A stretch of DNA of 27,595 nt from Planctomycetota bacterium (GTDB lineage Bacteria; Planctomycetota; Brocadiia; JAJRTI01), in contig JAJRTI010000471.1 in NCBI GenBank assembly GCA_024278415.1, positions 1 through 27,595 of the forward strand, read 5' to 3'. Shown one piece after another: positions 9,462-16,592 of this stretch (within the stretch, counting starts at the first letter, position 1; each line of letters opens with the position of its first letter). The notes beneath the pieces were generated by a model that searched no databases, was not told the DNA's origin, and was given only the letters and a program-made list of their open reading frames with translations. Both the position numbers and the translations under genes were made by a program.

Positions 9462-10652
9462 TCAGCGCGCGTTCGCTCGGTTATCGCCTGCGGAATCCGC
9501 GATCCGGGGATGCGGTCTTCCGCATGGGGGTGCGGGTCCGTGCGCGTCGGGAGTGCTTGCTGTCAGGTTGGCTGGCGCCGCAATCCACTTGGCCAGCGTG
9601 CTGCGATCGATCTCGAGCAGTGCGGCGGCCTGAGACATGTTGCCTTCCGCCTGTGCTACCGCTCGGTGCATGTTCAACTCAGACTCGGCAAGAATGGCGT
9701 CACGGCTTTCACCCACCATGCGTTCGAGGAACGCGTCGACATCGAGGGATCTGACAGCCCTTCGGACAGTCGTGGGGTGGACCCCAAACCATCTGGCCAC
9801 AACGTCCCAGCGCCACCGCGCGAGCACCAACGCCTTGACGAAGCACTCGGCGCGCAGTTGCCAATGCGGGACAACGCCCGTGTCGTGTCGATGCCGCAGT
9901 ACGCCAGCCACAGTTGCGGCATCGATGCGAGGGCTCGGATGCACGAAGATCAACTGCTCGATGACGCCTCTCAGCTCGCGCACATTGCCTGGCCATGAAT
10001 AGCTTTTGAGAAGCCACATCGCCTCGTTCGTGATGGTCGGCGTCGTCGTCTCCCTTGCTTGAGCCGCACGCGCCGCGAAGTGCTTTGCGAGCAGAGGGAC
10101 ATCTTCCTTCCTTTCCATGAGGGGAGGAATGAGCAGAGCGAGGCCCTGCAGACGATAGAAGAGGTCCTCTCGTAGACACCCGGTCTTGATGGCCTCCTCA
10201 CAATCCCGGTTCGTCGCTGCTACAACCTTCACGTCAACTGCGACGTTCTCCGTCCCTCCGATACGTCGCACAGACTTCTGCTCGAGCACGCGCAGCAGCG
10301 CAGCCTGCATCTGGGCGGCCATCTCAGCGATCTCGTCCAGGAACAACGTCCCCTTGTCGGCCATCTCAAAGCACCCTCGACGCGTCCCTCGTGCGTCGGT
10401 GAAAGCTCCAGCTTCATGGCCGAACAGGGTGTCCTCGAGCATGGACGGGCTGAGTTGCGCGCAGTTCACGTCAACAAACGGCCCTGAACGGCCGCTGTGG
10501 TCGTGGATGTGACGAGCGAACAGTTCCTTGCCACAGCCCGTGGGGCCACAGATCAGAACGGTCAAGTCACTACGCGCCATGCTCGTCGCGCTGTCGACCA
10601 GATCCTCCATTCTGGGGTCTTGGGTGATGATAGTGTGCTTGCTGTGGATCAT
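9462..10652 (-). CDS. Sigma-54 (RpoN) transcriptional activator lacking a sensor domain, tandem HTH
   Basis: The protein has 396 residues from the ATG at 10652; a longer frame to 10706 is possible, and the Shine-Dalgarno is weak. It starts almost at once with the AAA+ domain: Walker A GPTGCGKE (36-43), the sigma-54-contact loop as GAFTDA (82-87, consensus GAFTGA), Walker B TLFLDEI (102-108), and LREDLFYRL and SWPGNVREL. There is no receiver, GAF or PAS domain, as in PspF or HrpR/S. The C-terminal half carries two helix-turn-helix segments (WDVVARWFGVHPTTVRRAV and MSQAAALLEIDRSTLAKWI). It hydrolyses ATP to remodel RNA polymerase-sigma-54 at -24/-12 promoters. The nearest such promoter, 9313-9330, lies just downstream in the same direction and is its likely target. 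Confidence 0.92.
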   Translation of the reverse strand: MIHSKHTIITQDPRMEDLVDSATSMARSDLTVLICGPTGCGKELFARHIHDHSGRSGPFVDVNCAQLSPSMLEDTLFGHEAGAFTDARGTRRGCFEMADKGTLFLDEIAEMAAQMQAALLRVLEQKSVRRIGGTENVAVDVKVVAATNRDCEEAIKTGCLREDLFYRLQGLALLIPPLMERKEDVPLLAKHFAARAAQARETTTPTITNEAMWLLKSYSWPGNVRELRGVIEQLIFVHPSPRIDAATVAGVLRHRHDTGVVPHWQLRAECFVKALVLARWRWDVVARWFGVHPTTVRRAVRSLDVDAFLERMVGESRDAILAESELNMHRAVAQAEGNMSQAAALLEIDRSTLAKWIAAPANLTASTPDAHGPAPPCGRPHPRIADSAGDNRANAR

Positions 10653-10668
10653 GCTACTGCTCAGGTGA

Positions 10669-10836
10669 CTATGCAATATGCCTATTGCTAACCCGTCTGG
10701 CGTCAATCATCGACGTCGCACCTGCGCACGCCGTGGGAAGGCAAGGATCGAGGCTTCCGATGTCGAGGACGCGGGTGAGCTTCGCACCGTTGATGGATTT
10801 TGGCGATGAACTCGGTAGTGCTTTGACGGGGGACAT
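10669..10836 (-). CDS. Hypothetical 55-residue ORF upstream of the activator gene
   Basis: An ATG at 10836 opens a 55-codon frame ending 16 bases before the activator start; a GTG at 10881 would give 70 residues. A GAGGAG lies about 12 bases before the ATG. The product (MSPVKALPSSSPKSINGAKL at its start, two Cys later) matches no family I know. It fills most of the 260-base gap between the methyltransferase stop (10913) and the activator. That gap must also contain any separate promoter for the activator, for which I see no convincing -24/-12 site. It may be only leader sequence. Confidence 0.22.
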   Translation of the reverse strand: MSPVKALPSSSPKSINGAKLTRVLDIGSLDPCLPTACAGATSMIDARRVSNRHIA

Positions 10837-10912
10837 GTGTACGGTTCGCTCCTCGTCCTTGCTTCTGTTCTTTTTGCTCACAGACGCGGGGGCCGCGCTC
10901 GGAGGTGACCTG

Positions 10913-11512
10913 TCACATCATCACGGACCAATCTGTGCGCCCGGGGATCGCGTCGAACGCCGACTTCAATGGTGGGGCGTCTGCGTTCGGGTTCGAACCG
11001 CGTGGCCGCACGCGCGGCCGCCATCCTTGAACGCGCACGTTGTAGCTCCCCTCGTGGTAGTCGGTGCCCGCGCTGCTGGCAACGTCCGTGAAGCCAGCCC
11101 GTGTGAACGCATCGGCCATGCTCTCAACAGACCAACCCCACTGGTGCACGTCTCCGGGAAACCGGGCTCTCCCGTAGAGCGTGTAGAGCAGTTCATCGTC
11201 CGCTACCCCACCGGCGCCGTACTGCTCAATGAGGCGCAGCAGATCCGGGAACTCCACGGCAAGTGACCCGCCTGGCCTGAGACATCGACGCCACTCCTTG
11301 AGCACAGGCACGAGCATGTCGAATGCCGCCTCACCGTGTGCCGGCATGTGCTCCACACCGTGGTAGCACTCGATGCGCTCGAAGGCCGCATCCTGGAACG
11401 GCAGCGCGGCCGCGTCGGCTACGACGTGGGTGATGCGCGTCGGCCGGAAGTCGACGTTGACTCCACCGTAGTCCTTGTTGCCGCAGCATAGATTGAGGCA
11501 GAGCATGTCCAT
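10913..11512 (-). CDS. Class I SAM-dependent methyltransferase
   Basis: The protein has 199 residues. The N-terminus is the SAM-binding strand itself (LCLNLCCGNKDYGGVNVDF), followed by VVADAAALPFQDAAFERIEC and YHGVEHMP, a Methyltransf_11-type layout in which LxLCCG replaces the usual DxGxG. Such short enzymes often occur in glycan clusters. It starts 34 bases after the radical SAM gene stop with no clear Shine-Dalgarno; the ATG at 11506 is an alternative. It is the last gene of the leftward run that begins at 20354. Specificity unknown. Confidence 0.85.
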   Translation of the reverse strand: MDMLCLNLCCGNKDYGGVNVDFRPTRITHVVADAAALPFQDAAFERIECYHGVEHMPAHGEAAFDMLVPVLKEWRRCLRPGGSLAVEFPDLLRLIEQYGAGGVADDELLYTLYGRARFPGDVHQWGWSVESMADAFTRAGFTDVASSAGTDYHEGSYNVRVQGWRPRVRPRGSNPNADAPPLKSAFDAIPGRTDWSVMM

Positions 11513-11546
11513 AACAGCATCAGTCAGAGATCAGGGGCAAAGTGCG

Positions 11547-12560
11547 TCAAGGCGCCACTGCATGCAGGTCAGGGTTCTGGCAGACGCTGAAGTTGCACCA
11601 CGTGTAATTGTGCGCCAGCAGGTCCTGGCGTATGGCCACGGCCATGTCGCTGTGCCAGCATTCTCGGAACGACGACTCCAGCAGATTGCCGATGGACTTT
11701 GGCAGACCGCAACAGATGGTCAGAGTACCGTTACGCTGGATGTACACTCGTTCCCAGGGATTCGTGCAGTGAACGTCTCGGCGTGTGGGAGTGCATGCGC
11801 CCGCCGCCTGGCCCACGAATCCCATTCTGAATCCGTGCAGTTTCAGGCCCAGAGCCGCGGTTCGGGGCTGAAGTTGCTGGAGCGCGTCCAGGACGCGCCG
11901 GTGTTCGTCCGTGTCCGGCTCGATGCGCTGTTCGTTGTAGAACTCCTCGTCCCGTCCTGGCCGCAGTGGGGAGAACTGAAGTATGCTGGCGCCGACGTCC
12001 AGTGCGAAGTCGACCATGCGCTCCATCTCGGCCAGATTGCCGTTCATGAGGACGGCGGTCAGGCTGATGGTGGGATGGCCGGTGCCGTTCTGGGCTTTGG
12101 CCGCGGCCAGACAACGGAGGCTGTCCTGGATCTTGGCCGAGCTTGTGCCGCGCAGGTATCGATGGAAGCCTTCGTCCAGGGAGTCGAGGCTGACCGTAAG
12201 GGAAAGGAAACGATCCAGCACGAATGGGATGTGCTGGTGCAGCAGCGTGCCGTTGGACACGGCCGAGATCCACACCTTGGGTTCGCCCAAGTTGGGCAGG
12301 TTGTAGAGGACATCCCGAAGCCTCGGCCGCACCTTCAGCAGGTGGAAGATCTCCCCATTGCCGCAGAGGAGTCGGGCCTCGGCCTGGCGCATGTCGAGTG
12401 CCTCTTGGATACCCTCCAAGAGCCGGGCTTCCACCTCCTCGGAGATGACGGTCTGCTTCTCGCGGCAGAACCGGCAGTGGAGGTTGCACTCATCGTACTG
12501 GCCCACGACGATACATGGTGGGCCGGCCTCCGGCTTGAGATCAGTCGGCAGGGTACACAT
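11547..12560 (-). CDS. Radical SAM protein with SPASM/twitch-type C-terminus
   Basis: The protein has 337 residues with the radical SAM 4Fe-4S motif C25-x3-C29-x2-C32 (CNLHCRFC). A barrel segment LLCGNGEIFHL takes the place of GGEP, SNGTLL follows, and late Cys residues (CTNPW, TICC, WCNFSVC) are consistent with an auxiliary Fe-S cluster. Family members cleave SAM to a 5'-deoxyadenosyl radical and act on peptides, sugars or cofactors. The gene overlaps the preceding methyltransferase-glycosyltransferase gene by 20 bases and has its own GGAGGTGG Shine-Dalgarno. It has no N-terminal peptide-recognition domain. Its position among glycosyl- and methyltransferases leaves both a glycan role and a peptide role open. 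Confidence 0.9.
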   Translation of the reverse strand: MCTLPTDLKPEAGPPCIVVGQYDECNLHCRFCREKQTVISEEVEARLLEGIQEALDMRQAEARLLCGNGEIFHLLKVRPRLRDVLYNLPNLGEPKVWISAVSNGTLLHQHIPFVLDRFLSLTVSLDSLDEGFHRYLRGTSSAKIQDSLRCLAAAKAQNGTGHPTISLTAVLMNGNLAEMERMVDFALDVGASILQFSPLRPGRDEEFYNEQRIEPDTDEHRRVLDALQQLQPRTAALGLKLHGFRMGFVGQAAGACTPTRRDVHCTNPWERVYIQRNGTLTICCGLPKSIGNLLESSFRECWHSDMAVAIRQDLLAHNYTWCNFSVCQNPDLHAVAP

Positions 12561-14802
12561 GGCTCACCACCTCCATCATGGCCTTGACGAAGTGTTTTTC
12601 CGTACGGTTCTGCACCACGTACTGCCAACCGCACCACGCGGCTTCGGCGCGAGCGTCTTGGCTCTCGATCAGTGCCCTGAGCCGTTTCTCCCAGTTGGGA
12701 CTGTCGGCCGACAGCCGGACGACGGGCACTCCCAGGGCCCAACTCATCACGGTCTTGTTGTCGCTCTTGTAGAGGAAGCATCCCCCTGTGAGCGTGGGAT
12801 CGAGGACGATGTCGCTTGCGCGGATGGCGTCTTGGACCGTTGCCAGCTCCCAAGGCACGTGCTCCACCGGGAAGGGGAAGTTCGTGTTTGTGGTTTCGCA
12901 GATGACGCGCACCTTGGCGTCGTACTCCCGGCAAAGCCTGTCCAGCAAAGGGGCGATGGCAAAGAGACTGGCCGCATTGCCCGCGTACCCGTGCCAGCAG
13001 AACCGTCCCTGCCAGGAGTAGTCGTTCTTGCGCTGCCGATGGGCCAAGACAGAGATGCAGTCCGGCACGACGGCTACGTTGGCAGCCCCCAGGCCGCGAA
13101 GCCCGGCCGCGATGGTGTCCGTGGCGCAGGTGCAGGCATGGGCCAGTTGGCACCACCGCTCCAGCATCAGGTCCTCTTCCCGATCGTCCTCGATGATGCC
13201 CTTGCCCGTGGTCCAGTCCAGGATGACGGTCTTGCTCTCGCGCCGGAGTTTCTCTGCCCAGCCGAGGAGTTCGGGCACCACAGGCCTGACGAACACGAAC
13301 ACGTCCATCTCAGGCCAAGTGCTGCGCAATTCGCCCAGATCCTTCACGATCGTGGCATTGGGGTGGTAGCGGTCCATATCGCCAGCGCGGTAACGCAGCG
13401 TCGGCAGTGCGGCCTCGTATTGCCCGGTGGACCCAAATGCCACGAACGCGACTCGCGGCAGTTCGATGCCGTGGTTGGCCAAGACGTGCTCCAGGATGGG
13501 CCGGCGTCTGGCCATGCGGTGCGAGCCCGACACCGAGGCGTGGTTGGGCCATGCCAGGGTGAGCATCCATGTCGCGTCTGCTCGCGTCCCTGAGCCCTGG
13601 GTGTGCAGGCGCAAATTCAGGTCCCGGTCTTGGTACATGGGGAGGCCTTCGTCGTACCCCTCGACTGCCTCGATTGCCTGTCTTCTCGCGGCGAGCCAGG
13701 TACCGGAGACCAGGAACCGCCAGGCCTCGTCGTAGGAGTACTCGCTGCACTTGCGCCAGAGCACGTCTGAGTCGGGGTCGTAGTGCACGAACGTGGTAAA
13801 GGGCACACGGACTTGGTCGTAGCGGTCCCGGACTCGGAGGAACTCCTCCTGTAGCGCCGGCCACTGCGGAAGGCACTGTTCCGCATGACCACTGGCGACC
13901 CAGCCGGCGTACGCGTAGGACGCGTCGGGATTGGCCTCGAGTGCAGAGACGAGCGCGTCCACGTAGTTCGGAGGCATCATGTCGTCCGCGTCGAAGGGCA
14001 CGATGATGTCGCCTGCGCTCTCGCGAATACCCACGTTACGCGCCGCCGGTGCGCCAGCGTGGTCGATGGCGATGAAGCGGACCGCATCCCCGCCGCGTTC
14101 GGCCACAACCGACTCCGTCAGGTCTTCCTTGCCGTCCTCGACGACGATGACCTCAACGTTCGGATACGTCTGCGCAGCCACCGCGTCGAGACAGTGGCCG
14201 ATCCAGCGCTCCGCGCGATACACTGGGATGACGATGCTGACCAGAGGCTCCGAGTCCGCAAGCGGCTCCGCGCGGTCCGCCACGATCAGTCCCCACCCGC
14301 GCGTGCGTTGGAGTTCCTCCTCCTCTTCTGTGACTCGACGCCAGCCGGCCATTTCGAGTTGCCGCGTCCAGTAGGCGTGGCTGCGCGCATAGCAGTCGTG
14401 CTCGGGGCTGGTCCGGACGCATGCGAACAGGCGTTTCCCTGAGCGGCGCATGTTGCGCAAGGCCGTCTGGATCAATCCGTGGGGGATGCAGTCGAGCACG
14501 TGCCACGCGGTGACCGCGTCGAAGGACCTCGTGGATGCCCGCATGTTGGGGTCACAGACATCGCCCAAGCGGCAGTGGTCGGGCGCCAGGCTGAGTTCGA
14601 TCGCCGTCGGACTGTAGTCGATCCCCTCGGCGCGCACGCCGGCTCCGCGAAGCTGCTGGACGAAGCTCCCTCGGCCGCAGCCGATGTCCAGCACGCGCCG
14701 GGCCTTCTGAGCCACGTACGAAGCCAGCGCGTTCTCATGGCCTGGGTTGGGGTGGTGAGCCGCCCAGTACTCGTCGTTGAAGGTGTCTGGTGTGATCAGC
14801 AT
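12541..14802 (-). CDS. Methyltransferase - GT2 - GT-B-like glycosyltransferase fusion
   Basis: The protein has 753 residues. The ATG at 14802 was chosen over a start 54 bases upstream because of a perfect AAGGAGG spaced about 8 bases. Residues 30-180 form a class I methyltransferase (RRVLDIGCGRGSFVQQL at 36-52; FDAVTAWHVLDCIPHG). Residues about 187-440 are a GT2 domain with SIVIPVYRAERWIGHCLDAV, FDADDM (DxD at about 269-271), YDEGLPMYQDRDLNLRL and NHASVSGSHRMARRR. Residues about 449-753 resemble a GT1/GT4-type domain (VAFVAFGSTGQYEAALPTL, FCWHGYAGNAASLFAIAPLL, GGCFLYKSDNKTVMSWALGV). It probably acts at the cytoplasmic membrane face to build and methylate a glycan. It overlaps its neighbours on both sides (7 and 20 bases). 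Confidence 0.9.
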   Translation of the reverse strand: MLITPDTFNDEYWAAHHPNPGHENALASYVAQKARRVLDIGCGRGSFVQQLRGAGVRAEGIDYSPTAIELSLAPDHCRLGDVCDPNMRASTRSFDAVTAWHVLDCIPHGLIQTALRNMRRSGKRLFACVRTSPEHDCYARSHAYWTRQLEMAGWRRVTEEEEELQRTRGWGLIVADRAEPLADSEPLVSIVIPVYRAERWIGHCLDAVAAQTYPNVEVIVVEDGKEDLTESVVAERGGDAVRFIAIDHAGAPAARNVGIRESAGDIIVPFDADDMMPPNYVDALVSALEANPDASYAYAGWVASGHAEQCLPQWPALQEEFLRVRDRYDQVRVPFTTFVHYDPDSDVLWRKCSEYSYDEAWRFLVSGTWLAARRQAIEAVEGYDEGLPMYQDRDLNLRLHTQGSGTRADATWMLTLAWPNHASVSGSHRMARRRPILEHVLANHGIELPRVAFVAFGSTGQYEAALPTLRYRAGDMDRYHPNATIVKDLGELRSTWPEMDVFVFVRPVVPELLGWAEKLRRESKTVILDWTTGKGIIEDDREEDLMLERWCQLAHACTCATDTIAAGLRGLGAANVAVVPDCISVLAHRQRKNDYSWQGRFCWHGYAGNAASLFAIAPLLDRLCREYDAKVRVICETTNTNFPFPVEHVPWELATVQDAIRASDIVLDPTLTGGCFLYKSDNKTVMSWALGVPVVRLSADSPNWEKRLRALIESQDARAEAAWCGWQYVVQNRTEKHFVKAMMEVVSHVYPAD

Positions 14803-15383
14803 GTTGGGCCTCCTTGCGGTATGAACCACCCAATGCCGTAGCCGCTGTCCACGCAAATGTCATGACAGGCCACACCCGGGGTCTGGGGCTTGAGCTGGCG
14901 CCAGAAATGGGGTACCTGGCAGATGGGGTCGTGATGGGCCACGTCGTGGAACGCCATGATCGCGCCCGGCCGAAGCTGGGCACGCCACAGTTCATGGTCA
15001 CGCGCCACGTTCTTCATGCGATGGTCGCCATCGACGAAGACACAGTCTGGGCCTTCAGGCCAGATCGCGCGCACCGCGTCGATGGCATCCGGCTCGGCCG
15101 AGCTGATGCAGAGGGCCCTGACCCGGTCGGTCACACCGTACTCTCCGGCCAGACGCTGGACCGCGTCCCGGCAGTCGGCAAGGTCGAGCGTGCAGACATT
15201 CAGGCCCGCGAGCGCGAATAGCACCGCGCCTCCGCCCTGCCGAGTGCCGATCTCCACGAGGTTGGAGACACGATGGCGCTTGAGTGCTTGCACGAACGCG
15301 TCGAACTCCCCGGAGTTCTGCACCGCGAGGCCGGCCTCGCCCCTGTCGCAGAAGTCTCGTAGGGCCTGTTGGTACTGGGTCAT
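14796..15383 (-). CDS. Class I methyltransferase (Methyltransf_24/cephalosporin-hydroxylase-like)
   Basis: The protein has 195 residues from the ATG at 15383, with GGAAGGAG about 7 bases upstream. The start overlaps the preceding methyltransferase stop as ATGA. NLVEIGTRQGGGAVLFAL (about 41-58) is motif I and CVFVDGDHRMKNVARD is the DGDH motif, typical of the Methyltransf_24 and CmcI-like group often found with glycosyltransferases. The last residues include several Cys (PGVACHDICVDSG...GGPTC). It lies between two other methyltransferase genes. Substrate unknown. Confidence 0.85.
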   Translation of the reverse strand: MTQYQQALRDFCDRGEAGLAVQNSGEFDAFVQALKRHRVSNLVEIGTRQGGGAVLFALAGLNVCTLDLADCRDAVQRLAGEYGVTDRVRALCISSAEPDAIDAVRAIWPEGPDCVFVDGDHRMKNVARDHELWRAQLRPGAIMAFHDVAHHDPICQVPHFWRQLKPQTPGVACHDICVDSGYGIGWFIPQGGPTC

Positions 15384-15901
15384 GACGACTCCTTCCTGCC
15401 GACGTACACAACGCCGTTCAACCATTCTTCTGATGCGTCTCTGGGCCTGTAGAAGTCACACCGCACACAGGTGAGTTCGGAGAACAACTCGCATGCACCC
15501 TCCGGGGTGAAGCGCCAGTAGTCGGGCTCTCGGAAGCTCTGATCCCATGAGCCGTTGGCGTGGCTGACATATGCTTCGTGGTGGACAGGCCACGCGAACG
15601 GCAGCTCAACCCAGACTTGCCCTCCGGGCGAGAGCAGACGCGCCATCTCACGGGCCGCATCCCAAGGCCGGCTGACGTGCTCCATCACCGCGTTGCAGAC
15701 GATGAGGTCAAACAATTCGTTCGGGAGGCTGGTGCGGCAAATGGCTTCTCGCAGGTCCACGAGAGGATGCTCGTCGAACAGGTCGAGGATGGTCGCGTTG
15801 CTGCGGAGCTTGCGCTGCTGGATCAGGCTAACTTGGAGTAGCTTGCCTGGTTGGGCCAGAAACTCCTCCAACAACCGATCGTGTTCCTCAACGGTGATCA
15901 T
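15380..15901 (-). CDS. Methyltransferase-like protein lacking the N-terminal SAM motif
   Basis: This 173-residue frame resembles the second half of a Methyltransf_11-type enzyme: FDLIVCNAVMEHVSRPWDAA is the motif-IV region and LLSPGGQVWVELPF the following strand. However, no DxGxGxG loop is present before it; residues 37-50 read ILDLFDEHPLVDLR. It may be a true short variant, a degenerate copy, or the partner of another methyltransferase. It is joined to its neighbours by a 4-base overlap downstream and a 14-base overlap upstream, so it is still translated as part of the run. Confidence 0.75.
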   Translation of the reverse strand: MITVEEHDRLLEEFLAQPGKLLQVSLIQQRKLRSNATILDLFDEHPLVDLREAICRTSLPNELFDLIVCNAVMEHVSRPWDAAREMARLLSPGGQVWVELPFAWPVHHEAYVSHANGSWDQSFREPDYWRFTPEGACELFSELTCVRCDFYRPRDASEEWLNGVVYVGRKESS

Positions 15902-16592
15902 GCTTCAGCACCTCGTTGACCTTCTCGATCACCAGGTCCACGGAGATGGACTCCAGGCACTCCACCACAGACTTGCGGCACTTCACGGAACGCGCTGGCG
16001 CCGGCGCGGCTTGGAGGCAGCCGGCACATTCCAGGTCGGCGTTCCACACAGGGTGCAGCATGGGGTTCTCCATGACGTCGGGACGGCAGCAGCCGAAGAC
16101 CACGACGCACTCGGTCCCGACGGCCGCGGCCAGGTGGTGCAACACGCTGTCCACGCCGACGAGCAGGCGGCATCTTGCCAAGCATGCCGCGACCACGTCC
16201 CACGGTCGGCCTCTCAGATCGCGGCCCAGGCCGAGTTCGGCGTCGCCAGGGCCTCCCAGCTGGACGATGGCGTGGGTCGAGGCCAGGGCTTCGGCCACGA
16301 CCTGGAAGCGGCCAATAGGCCATACGCGCTCACGCCAGCACGCCTGCACGTGGAATGCGATCGTTTCGTCCAGCCTTGGCACCAACTCGCGAGCCTGGCG
16401 CTGCCCCTCCGGGGAATGCCACCACCGGGGATACCGGAACGGCGCGCCCGCGGCCTCGCAGAACGCCTTCACACGATGGACGTCCGGTTGGCGCTCATAG
16501 CAGTCGTCCAGGTCGATGACGAGTGGTTGGCTCATGTGGGGTGCGCTCCAGTCTTCGTGCGATCGGCTTGGGGATTCCGTATGTGGCCTCAC
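15888..16592 (-). CDS. C-terminal (donor-binding) half of a GT9 glycosyltransferase
   Basis: The frame encodes 234 residues from a GTG at 16592 that overlaps the upstream stop as GTGA and has GAGGG 8 bases before it. An ATG at 16535 with GGAG (MSQPLVIDL) is equally plausible. The sequence begins where a GT9 protein would already be mid-way (PLVIDLDDCYERQP, VHRVKAFCEAAG). It then shows the donor motif VGVDSVLHHLAAAVGTECVV and the family's C-terminal Cys segment (CAGCL...CRKSVVECLESI). The first strand and GD loop expected at the N-terminus are missing here but present at the C-terminus of the preceding gene product. The two together make one GT9 enzyme, split either naturally or by a frameshift. 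Confidence 0.82.
   Translation of the reverse strand: MRPHTESPSRSHEDWSAPHMSQPLVIDLDDCYERQPDVHRVKAFCEAAGAPFRYPRWWHSPEGQRQARELVPRLDETIAFHVQACWRERVWPIGRFQVVAEALASTHAIVQLGGPGDAELGLGRDLRGRPWDVVAACLARCRLLVGVDSVLHHLAAAVGTECVVVFGCCRPDVMENPMLHPVWNADLECAGCLQAAPAPARSVKCRKSVVECLESISVDLVIEKVNEVLKHDHR

Noticed and set aside
10660..10710. Sigma-70 promoter before the first activator (TTGACG at 10706-10701 with CATATT at 10680-10675)
   Set aside because: The spacer is 20 bases, too long for a convincing call, and the -10 match is weak.
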